Source: Paramacrobiotus metropolitanus (taxonomy: Eukaryota > Tardigrada > Eutardigrada > Parachela > Macrobiotidae). Taken from it: a stretch of 64,000 nucleotides of DNA. The notes beneath the pieces were generated by a model. The model did not search any database. It saw only the letters and a list, made by a program, of their open reading frames with translations, and was not told the DNA's origin. This document shows, one piece after another, positions 1 to 9,436 of the stretch; positions within the stretch are counted from its first letter, which is position 1; the number at the start of each line of letters is the position of its first letter. The position numbers were made by a program, and so were the translations under genes. The stretch is taken from NCBI RefSeq assembly GCF_019649055.1, contig NW_026570260.1, positions 372,001 to 436,000 of the forward strand, in the 5' to 3' direction.

Positions 1-55
1 AGTTATGTCATTTGTTAAAGCACAAAAGCGTAACTGCTCTTAAATTTTAGATGCA

Positions 56-3000
56 ATGGGTGGCCGACGGTGTGTTGCTTCTGGTTGCTTGAATTTCCGG
101 CCAGCAAGCCAGCCAGCTTCTGAATGCTCGCAAACATACCACAAATTTCCCGATGGGGGCACTGACAGTTCGCGGTATGCACTTTGGATAGCTTTTGCTC
201 GGCAAGGTCCATCTTGGAAGCCTACTGCTCACTCCTATTTGTGCTCCGCCCATTTCCACCGCGACTGTTACGAAGCTTTGAAAGGAGGAGGTTTTCGTCT
301 CAGGCCAACCGCCGTACCCTCCATCCTTCTCGGGAATGTCTCCGTTGAAGAAAATCAAAGTACTGCAATGGGTCCTCACCAGAAATTAGACAAATTACCA
401 AAAGTCGATGCTCTCGAACCGTTGCTTATTGGTCGCGGAAAGCGGCAAATGAACTCCTCTGGTGATTTACCACGTAAGGATAAAAAGAAAAGCCTTAACG
501 ATAGCATCAGTGAACTGAACGCTAGCTTCGGAGGATTGTCCACCTGCGACCCCATTGAAATTGACCTGGAAAATGTCGTATTCAGTTTTGGAATGCTGGA
601 AAACAACTTGGATTTGCTGCGTCTTCCTCCGTTCTGGGCTGCGTTCGTGGTGGAAACAGAAAAGGCAGTTGTGGTTTTTCGTGTAGATCCGCTGACATTT
701 GAAAACATTTTCACCATTGGAATCCAAGGAACGCTAGAAACTACGGTGCGCATTCGAAATAGGCTGTATACCGGAACCGAAATTAGTGTGTGCCAGGTCT
801 CAAGTTTCCAAACTATTGTAGACCTTGCCACAGCTCTGGAATCCAGCACATTGTGTCCATCTTATGAAGCAAACGCAGCATGCGAACTGGCTTATCTGGG
901 AAAAAAGTCCAGTTGCTCTTCATGCAAAGATTATCGGAAGCGATACCTTTCCACTGCAAATTACGTTAAAAGTCTCCGAAGTCGCTCTGAATCGGCTTCT
1001 AACTGTAAAGGCGCCATGAGAGCGCGTATAAGTCGCCGTGAAACGAAGATTCGCAAAAAGGACGAAGAACTAGAACGATTACGGACACTGGTGAAAGAGT
1101 TAGAAGAATTCGAACCCGTGCCTAAAGAGTCGCAGAATCTATTGACGGAATTTATTGAAATATCTCGCAAAAAAAGTCATGACACTACCAAGTACAATTC
1201 AGATTTCATGGATTTTGCTGTGCGCTTGCACTTTTATAGCCCAAGAGCCTACACGTTTTTGCGTGATCGTGGAGTTCCATTGCCGCATTCGGACACTGTA
1301 AGGAGACGCGTATCTCGCTTCTCTAAAGATACGGGTTATGACAAACTTGTGCTCCATTGCTTTGGAGAGTATGCAAAAAGACAACCTGAAAGTGAGCGAG
1401 ACTACAATTTGACCTGCGACGAAATACAACTTAGCCGGCGAAATAAGCGGTATGTGCAATCGGAAGACCGCGTTCTGGGCCTGGTGGATTTCGGGAAACA
1501 TAATGCTGAACTTTCGGAAGAAGAGCTCATGAAGCCTGCCGACCACGCCCTGGTGGTTTGTGTGCGAAGCATAAAGCGTAAATTGTTTCAGCCAATAGCG
1601 ATTTTTTTTCCAACTCCCAAACCCCTGGTCGTATTCTTAAAAAAATAATTGAGGAAGGCGTTGAGCTTTTGGATCAAACTGGAATACGGCTACGCGGTTT
1701 CATCTTGGATGCCGGGACAGGCAACATTCAAGCGCTTACGAAGTTCGGATTTGATTTTGAAGATTATGACACACCCACTGTCACGGTGAACGGAAAGCCG
1801 AGGTACATCATCGTGGACCCACCGCATGACTGGAAAAACGTGCGAAACGGAATGTTTAAGCGCGACCGAAAAACTGGCGAAATTACAAGCCGACTGCTGA
1901 AGGTAAAAACGAAAGTTTCATATTTCATCTTCTTAGATGTTTGAAAACTCTTAAGAAACTGCATTGTAGTTCGTGGATGAAAGCGGAAACTTATATACGG
2001 ACGAAGACGGGAGTGTTCTACATGTCGATTTCGGCCATTTTCGGCAAATGTACGACATCGACACTCATCCGGATCGCAAAGGAATCAAACTGCATCCCAA
2101 GCTAAAAGGTCCTATGGTTAACCCTGATGGATTCAACCAACAGCGAGTTAGTTACGCGGCTGTACTGCTGTCAGCGACAACCGCAAGGGTTTTGAAAATG
2201 CTTGAAGAAGCTGGCCTTATGAAAAAAACCTTGTGCACTCAGCGGTACTGCGAATTTTTTAACAATATTATCGATTACACGAATTCATGTGCGGGCGATC
2301 GTAATATTGCGCGCACTCCCATTCGTTTCGAGAACGATGTGCTGGACAAAATTCAAGCGGCTATCAATCGACTGCTGTGCTGGAAAAAGACTGTTGACAA
2401 GAAGGACAGGCTATGCAACCGCACCATTAACCACCTCGTTGTGACCCTGGATAGCATAAAGAGACTTTCAACCGAACTCCTCGCCGAAGGGATGCTTTAC
2501 GTACAAACGAAAAATCTCAACAACGATATGCAGGAGGTAATACTTAACCGTGCTAATTAAAAGCTTTTAAGCTTTTACACGAGTCTTGGTTTTTAGAGAT
2601 ACTTCGCACAGTGTCGACAACTGGGTGGATCTTGTAATAATCCAACTGTTGAGAACATGCTGGCAATTTTCCGAATTCTGTCGTGCCACAATATGCAGAA
2701 AGTGTGCGAGCGTTCGAAGACGAACATCGAGCCAAGTGACGATGAACTTGTTATTGGTTCAATGAATATGCTGGATTTGTCCGAAGAGTTTTCAAAAAAA
2801 CTCGAAGCTGCTAAAATCTTGGCACTGATTTCCCAATCTGATCCAGTTACCCCAGAACTGGAGCCTTTACCGGAAGGTGCTCAACTTGATAGCATTGTGA
2901 AAAATGTGGTTTACTACCTAAGCGGATTCACAAATAAAAGAAAAGAGCTGGAGGCCGATGTTTGTGACTCTTGTCGTTCGGAGCTATTTTGGTTAGGTTC

Positions 3001-3394
3001 CTCGAACCAAGCTCCTGATTTTGCTCAGCTTACCGAAATGAAAGACGATGGAGGTTTGAACTTCGTTGGAGTTGTTTTTTATGAAATGATATGCAGTCTG
3101 GAGCAGATATTTCAAAAACACATTGACGAAGTCCTCTACTTTTCTCCGCGTCAGTCACTTCTCGCATTTGCTGAAAGATATGTCATGGAGGATTTCGTTG
3201 CCAGAAAAAGTAATCTGCGGTCTCCATGCCTTGCAGATTGTTCGTGGACTGAAATTTTTCGTAAAAGTGCATTTTATTATTTCCAAATAAGGATTCATTT
3301 CTATGTCAAGTTGTTGAATGATAAAGTTGGCAAAAAATGGTCGAAAAGTGCCGAATCTAAGAAGCGAAAACTGAAAATTCACACGGGTTCATAA
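56..3394 (+). mobile_element. P-element/THAP9-like DNA transposase, one frameshift
   Basis: Transposase of the P superfamily, which cuts and pastes DNA in the nucleus. The N-terminus is a C2CH THAP DNA-binding domain: Cys6, Cys11, Trp44, Cys63, His66 and a closing AVPSI near residue 87. A charged coiled-coil stretch follows, then a helix-turn-helix region and the RNase H-like core. The first catalytic Asp is in CDEIQL (about residue 455), the second in ILDAGTGN (about 551), and the P-family signature DPPHDWKNVRN comes next. The third acidic residue is the Glu at the exon 2/3 joint, before RYFAQCRQLGG. Exons are 56-1902, 1970-2536 and 2597-3394. Within exon 1 the frame changes at an 8-T run (1603-1609); one T appears to be missing, and both sides align to the family. 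With it the protein would be about 1070 aa. An acceptor-like tttag just before the ATG suggests an upstream exon. No terminal inverted repeats could be found, so element ends are unknown and a domesticated gene is not excluded. Confidence 0.85.
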
Positions 3395-4540
3395 TTTTAT
3401 TTTAGCTGCAATGAATGTTTTGGGATTTTTTTTCATTCCCTATAAATAGTTATTAAAATCGGCAGACGTGATACGTAAAGTTGCGTGCGTGAAGTACACT
3501 CCGTAGAGTTTACGTAGCGTAGCGTATCGATCAGCGTATCGATTCCCCGGCCGCTGCGCGAAGTGCCCGTTACGCTCGATTATCCGTAAATTCTATTCAG
3601 AGCTGTCACTGTATATACCCACCTTGGATGCGGGAAATCAAGTACAATGCGAGCAAGAAAGGAAGCTACGGGTTTAGGGTATGCGTTGTAGCGAAGACAG
3701 CGAAAACCGGTTTGTACAGCTAGTACGCGCACAGACAGCCACACTCATACGTGTGTAAGTGAATGCGAGCGGATTTACCCACTCACACACACATGTGCGC
3801 GATCGATCGATACAGCAAGGCAGCACTCCGCTTGCGCTTTTTGGCAGCACCGGAATGCGCTGTCTTCAGTCTATTTATAGTCACAACAGAGAGGCTGCAT
3901 TGATCAACCAGCCTCAGCGGGCAAAAAAGGCTGTTCGCTGGCTTTTTAACATAGACCGTAGCCTCCTCATTTAGTCAGATTGTACGTAGTACACGCACTG
4001 ACTGTGAAATGGTGATAAAAACAGATTTATTGCCAGATTATCTCAACGATTTCATGCGGAGGCACGACGCTAACCGGGCATCCTGTTTCTCTTCCAGACC
4101 GCAGCCAGGGGAAGAGGAACAGGAAGCGAGGTCACAACAACCAAGACACCGGATCGTTGGCTGAATACACTATACACAGGGGAATTTTCCCTCTCATTAA
4201 CGGTGATTAACCAGTGAAATGACTGCCGCTGTGCAAATTTTGCACCTGCTAGCCGAAGTCTTTGACAAAAATGCAACATCATAAGCCCCGAAAGACTGAC
4301 ATGAAAATAAAAACGCTACACAATTCGTAAATATAAAAATTTAATATCAATGAAATCAACGACGCGAATAACTAGAAAACAGACCGTCTGGTACGGTTTG
4401 TTACCGTTCGTACACTGAAAAGCCCCCGCAGTACGGTACAGAAAACTGGAACCCCCTTATCGACCTTATGATTCACAGAGTAGAAGTAATAAAATGCAGT
4501 AAAACCGTGAACGCGAAAGTCGTGTTATCTCTATCTGAAC
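3395..4540. other. Intergenic, no gene seen
   Basis: Region between the transposase and the RING exon. It is AT-rich, with a short duplicated motif (gcgtatcgat, about 3520-3544). Small open frames occur but resemble nothing known. No terminal repeat of the P element is apparent. Confidence 0.5.
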
Positions 4541-4657
4541 AGTGTACATGTTGTCACAGACCTGCACAGGATTATCGAAGACTCCTGAGCAAATGGAGCA
4601 GATGAGTTCGGCGTCGACTTGTGATGGATTCTCGAAGCGATCACAGTCGAAGCCCAT
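4541..4657 (-). CDS. First exon of RNF41/NRDP1-like RING E3 ligase (orphan)
   Basis: Reading from the ATG at 4657, the 39 or so residues match the start of NRDP1/RNF41: MGFDCDRF, an acidic stretch, then LICSICSGVFDNPVQ. This carries the first Cys-x2-Cys pair of the RING finger. In the known family the exon ends right after the PVQ codon, and here CAG is followed by GTCTGT, a usable but weak donor; the homology stops at that point. NRDP1 is a ubiquitin ligase acting on ErbB3, BRUCE and parkin in other animals. The rest of the RING, the B-box-like zinc finger and the C-terminal substrate-binding domain are not in the 4.5 kb downstream on this strand. That interval is filled instead by the P-type transposase. 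Either the first intron is longer than 4.5 kb and hosts the transposon, or this is a detached exon. Confidence 0.65.
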
Positions 4658-5091
4658 GGCGTGCTGGCCACACGGTCCGTCACTTGTGGCTTTCCTCCGT
4701 CAAGGAATAAATCAGCAATCTGCAGTATTTCGTGCACTGCCCCGTCCTCAAACCATCCCCGACCAAAATGAGAGTACCATTGGCGCTGCACAGCTGTTGA
4801 GTTCGCTCTGACTCACGCTAAGTTGCCAAGGCTTTAAGCCTTTAAGTCTTTAACACTTGATTTTCGCACAACTCACTGAACTCAGGGTTCTAACAGCACG
4901 CCGAAGGGGTCCCCCTCAAAGTCTTTACAAATAATTATATTCAATCAATTCACTCCTGATAAGTCTGAGAAAAGTTAGAGAGAAGAAAACAAGAATTCCA
5001 AAATATCCAAAACTGAAGCAACGGACATTACGACTGTGCGCTCCGTGTGTTCCGCTGCGCTCAGTGCGCTGCCTAGCCTGCCTACAGCAAA
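4658..5091. other. Intergenic, no gene seen
   Basis: Short region between the RING first exon and the foldback element. It would hold the promoter of the RING gene if that gene is live. No TATA box or other feature was recognised. Confidence 0.4.
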
Positions 5092-5626
5092 ATACAATGT
5101 ACGACAAAAAGAGGTTGAACCGATCAGTCGGTCCGCGGTTCAAAATAACCTCGCAACGACACGCCACCACTAAAACTTGGACGCTTCCTCTACTTTCAGA
5201 CGCTCGCTCCGTGAATATCAAAGTGCAGCTATACTAGTTGCATATTAAAGGTGTAGAAAAAGTTTTAAACTTTTTGATACTAAACCTGTGGCTGTTTATG
5301 GCGAACAGCACAAATTCTAGCCATTTTGCTTTCCCATAGACTTAAGCATTGATTGCAAGCCAAACGGTTATGCGCACAGATCCTATGATGTGCCTACGAG
5401 AAAGCAAAATGGCTAGAATTTGTGCTGTTCGTCATAAACAGCCACAGGTTTAGTATCAAAAAGTTTAAAACTTTTTTCTACACTTTTAATATGCAACTAG
5501 TATAGCTGCACTTTGATATTCACGGAGCGCGAGCGTCTGAAAGTAGAGAAGCTGTTTTAGTGGTGGCGTCGTTGCAGGTTTGAACGCGGAATGATCGGTT
5601 CAACCTCTTTTTGTCGTACATTGTAT
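5092..5626. repeat. Foldback (long inverted repeat) element
   Basis: Left arm about 5092-5333 and right arm about 5400-5626 are reverse complements, separated by a loop of about 66 bp. The inner ~105 bp of the arms differ at only about three positions. The outer part carries a few indels and substitutions. Both ends read atacaatgtacgac or its complement. No coding region is present in it. This has the form of a foldback MITE or a recently duplicated inverted segment; a transcript across it would form a very long hairpin. No clear target-site duplication could be seen. Confidence 0.85.
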
Positions 5627-5978
5627 GTAAATGGAAATTTAATCGATCGACAGTTTCGAAAGGTGCAATTGTGATTCCAACGCCGCTAAGATAGACGTTT
5701 CCAATTCCAAATCCAACCATCGTTGTGGTTTCCATTACGTCTTCAGCGTCCAAAGATCTTTGTATTGGAATCGATAGCTCCTAGGCTCCCAGCGCGCTTT
5801 GGTCTTCCAACGTTTCTTCGATTTGAGCTTGGCGATCTACTCGTAGTTTTCATGTTTATTTCATTTTTTGAGTCGAATTTGACCGTTTACAGTTTATGTT
5901 ATTATCAGACAAATTTTCACTTGACTGTTGACTGCTAACTTGAGAATCTGTTAGGCAGGTGATTTGGCCATTAGAAGA
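5627..5978. other. Upstream region of survivin-like gene
   Basis: About 350 bp between the foldback element and the BIR-protein start codon. No motif stands out, and the promoter presumably lies here. Confidence 0.4.
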
Positions 5979-7093
5979 ATGAGCGACAATGAGAACTGGA
6001 CGCCCGACAATGGTCCGGAGGAGCGCAACAGGCAGAACTCTGGCAGCGTTAACAATAACAACGCCAGAAGAGCACCAGCGGCCATCAACGCAACTTCCTT
6101 GGACCACCCGCAGCAGGAGCCCGCACAGTTCGCCTACGCACCGGAATTAGCACAAGACAACGCAGAGCGCCGTGGGCCCATGGACGATTACGGTGCACGA
6201 CTGCGCTCCTTCGAGACGATGAAGTGGAAAGCCACGCTGACCAAATCGCGATTGACGAATCCCAAAAAGATGGCTGCGGCGGGATTCTACTGCACCGGAA
6301 CTGAATCTGCCAAGTGCTATGCTTGCCTCAAGGTGCGTCGTGCTTGCTTGATTCCGCTTAATGTTAATAGAAAGTAGAAATTAAGGATGAAGCACCACAC
6401 TTGCTTTTGGACGTTGAGCCTTGGCCCTTATCATTAATGGACACAGTCACACAATAATCGAAATAACAAAATTATGGAGAATTTAAAGTGCCTGTGCGAC
6501 CGAAATTTGAAGAAAAACCTCAAATACCTAAGCAAAGAAATAAGCTACGCAGCGGCGAGCGAAAATTTACCTTTCTGCTTAAGTAATTTCTTTTAACAAA
6601 CTTCCTCAGATTGATTATAAAAGAAAGTGACGAACGTCACTAGAAAATTTTCGAAAAAATCAAATGGTTTCCCATAACCATGTTTGATTTGACGATGAAT
6701 CTGTTATTTATTCATTTTTATTACTGTAGATGTTACTGACATTTGAAAGGATTGGTTTTATTTGATTAGGAATATTGACAATAGAAGTGGGAATAACGGA
6801 GTTGATATTGGTTTTAGGATCTGGAGGGATGGGACCCGTCGGATGAGCCGGTGGCAGAGCACACCAAACACTGTCCGCTATGCTCGCTGTCACGGGAAGA
6901 GCTGGCCGCCTTCCGGAAGCGCAGTTGGCGCGAGGAAATTCGGTTGCGTGTGGCCGCCGAATACCAGCAGCGGCGTTTGCTGCAGATGCGTTACCACGAT
7001 CATTCAAAACAGGCATTCAACGCTATCGCCAAGCAGCTGACCGAAAAGATCACTTTGCTGCAGAATGGCCGCGAGCTGGAGGAGGAGCTCTAG
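5979..7093 (+). CDS. Survivin-like single-BIR protein (BIRC5/deterin family)
   Basis: Two exons, 5979-6332 and 6818-7093, give 209 aa. The first ATG at 5979 is used. Residues 1-70 are a low-complexity Asn/Ala/Pro-rich tail. One BIR domain follows, starting near RLRSFETMKWK (from about residue 74). Its zinc ligands are Cys113, Cys116, His133 and Cys140; spacing C-x2-C-x16-H-x6-C is exactly that of survivin. The signature LEGWDPSDEP spans the splice joint region. The C-terminus (about 142-209) is a long charged helix, as in survivin, where it binds borealin and INCENP in the chromosomal passenger complex. No RING or CARD is present, so this is a mitotic survivin-type protein rather than a caspase-inhibiting IAP. 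The long N-terminal extension is unusual, since survivin normally begins almost at the BIR. Confidence 0.85.
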
Positions 7094-7791
7094 GCTGTCC
7101 CTTGGACGCGGGCGGTGGTTCACTTGTGGACGGAAGCAGTTAGTCAGTCGAATGGTTTGTTGTGTGAGCGGATGTAACGCAATGTAATGTCACCAGCTCT
7201 CTTTTGCCCGTTCTGTTTCCGTTATTTCATAAACCAATCTGACTGTAGAGTTTGCTTGCGGAATTAAAGAGTTTGTTACTGACGAAATGTTACAGCAGGC
7301 TGTCAGCAGCATCAAAAATGCCGGATGACACGGCACTTTTCTTTCTTTCGGCTAATATTTATTTACCGCTAATAATGTTGCCGACATGGCCTTGTCCGTT
7401 GCTGTTGGCGTGTCTTATCGGCATGACGCTGGCCGTATCGCGCGCTGATAATCAGTTATCGCCATCAGTGACAGTGCACTTGTTACTTGCTGTGCGGTGT
7501 TTATTATTACCCGGAAACAAATTCGGGCAAACTAGTACGCAATCAGCGCATCAGGCGTACTTAATTAAACGCGAAACAATAGCGCTTATCTTGCAGTAAT
7601 AACGGCGGTTGTCTGGATATGATTTGTGGACTTCGTAGGATTGGCTGGCTGGTTTTCTTGGTTTACGCTCCATGTGCATGTCGGTGGCAGCGGCTTGTTA
7701 ACCAGCGCTTCAGTTACTGAATTCAGTTAAACTCTTCGAATTTCCCTGGCGATCGTGTCTCGGTCGATTGTTTCTGCACCCAGAAAGGAGA
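7094..7791. other. Intergenic, no gene seen
   Basis: Gap between two same-strand genes. A 115-codon open frame here has no recognisable similarity and is probably chance. It should contain the survivin 3' UTR and the GST promoter. Confidence 0.4.
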
Positions 7792-9125
7792 ATGTCGCAT
7801 TCCCAGTACAAGCTGACGTACTTCGATGCCCGCGGTGTGGCGGAGACGACCCGTTTCATTTTCGCCTACGCCGGCGTCCCTTTCGAAGATGTCCGGATTG
7901 CCAGAGAAGGTACAAATGATTTAACCTTGTTTAACATGTATTTGGGCCAAACGTTTTGCTGTTTTCACAAAATTGATTATGACAGCAAAAACATTATTAA
8001 TTAAAACAAGAACACAAGCTTTAGTTTAACCTATTTTACTCGGCATTAATTTATGGCTGTTCTCCGTGACCACTTCGGTTTGCTTTACAAATTGTGAATT
8101 TATGTCCGTATACCGGTAGATGCAAAACTGCATTTATGAAGTTGGTGATTTTTTGCTTACTGACATGTTTGGCGCACCTACACCACTCAGGCTATTACAA
8201 GTTATTCGGCAATTTGGCTGCTATCGTATATTAGTTTTGGCCTTGGGGATGTTGCAGATTGGCCGGCCATGAAAGCCAGTACTCCCTTCGGCCAGTTGCC
8301 CCTCTTGGAAATCGACGGCAAGATGTTCGGCCAAAGTGCCGGTAAGAACACAGACTGGAAACTCATCGTTTACCGCTGTAATAACACTTGTCTCCGCCAA
8401 CGGGCGCCAAGACACAACGCTGCAGTATAATTTAATTTAATTTACACCATTTGGTGCTTTTGGTAATTATTGAAAAAACTGGAAACTCTTTTTCCTGTAA
8501 TTTACTGGGCAGTGGCATACGTTGGTAAATTCAATTGCAAATAGACCGTAGTGTTGACCTGATCGCATCAAAGTTTATCAAACTGTGTTGACTTGATTTT
8601 CGAGCATTTTGCCGAGTGGCGTGATTGTTGTTATTGCATAGCGTTTGCTCGTCTGCTGGCCAAGCGGTACGGTCTCGCCGGGAAGGATGAGTTCGAGCAG
8701 GCCCAGGTGGATGCTATCATCGACTACCAGAAAGGTACAGAATTCCTCGTAAGTTATTGGTGCGAGCGCACTCCGTAATGCGATTTCTTCTCTCAGACAT
8801 CCAGGCCGCAATGGCCATCTGGTGGCGCGAGGAAGACAAGGAGAAGCAGGCGCGTCTGCGGGAGAAGTTTTTCGCCGAGGATCTGCAGCAGCACCTGGTC
8901 AATCTGCAGCGCCAACTGGCCGCCAGCCACAGCGAGGGCCACTTTTTCGCCGCCTCCGGACCCAGCTTCGCCGACTTTAGCATCGCGTCATTCTTCTTCA
9001 CCATCCAGAAGTTCTACCCCACTGTGTTAGACAACTTCCCGCAGTTGAAGGCGCACGGCGAGCGCGTCCATAATCTGCCCGGCATCAAGGAGTGGGTGGA
9101 CAAACGACCCAAGACCGAAATGTAA
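7792..9125 (+). CDS. Sigma-class glutathione S-transferase / prostaglandin D synthase-like
   Basis: Cytosolic GST that conjugates glutathione to electrophiles; sigma members can also isomerise prostaglandin H2. Exons are 7792-7909, 8258-8341, 8642-8734 and 8797-9125 (207 aa). The ATG at 7792 gives the correct N-terminus. The thioredoxin-like domain shows [15 protein letters not shown], whose Tyr (residue 10) is the catalytic tyrosine, then [20 protein letters not shown] with the cis-Pro G-site loop, then GQSA. The helical C-terminal domain has AQVDAIIDY and [12 protein letters not shown], the N-capping box. All introns break the codon after base 1, and junctions rejoin cleanly. It lies tail to tail with the DUF1295 gene. 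Confidence 0.93.
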
Positions 9126-9436
9126 ACTGCTGTCTTTCAATAATTTCACCACATTGTTTATTTACACCCGACTGCCGCTGCATAGTTTTTATCATTAGCG
9201 TCACAGTGGATTTTATCAGCCATCAGAAAATACATTGCATTGCTGGTTATTAATACAAAGTTTTCCCCATTTATTGCGAAGTATTATAATACTGGGTTCT
9301 GAGTTGATGGAGATTGTCCGTTATTTCGGCTTCAGTAGGGCATCTCCAAGCGTCGCGCCGGTTTGGCCGGCTGGCTATCAGTTTCTGCAACGACACTTAG
9401 CGGTGTTATTCAAAACACTCGGTGTGCACAAATGTT
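9126..9436. other. Shared 3' region of convergent GST and DUF1295 genes
   Basis: Only 311 bp separate the two stop codons. It contains AATAAA signals on the minus strand (TTTATT on plus at 9270-9275 and 9158-9163), so the DUF1295 transcript probably runs into the GST 3' UTR. Confidence 0.55.
9270..9275 (-). terminator. Polyadenylation signal of DUF1295 gene
   Basis: AATAAA on the minus strand, 162 nt past the DUF1295 stop codon. A second copy lies at 9158-9163. Confidence 0.5.

Noticed and set aside
3395-3620. Search for the right terminal inverted repeat of the P element against the first 55 bases
   Set aside because: No complementary stretch found; the left end may lie before position 1.
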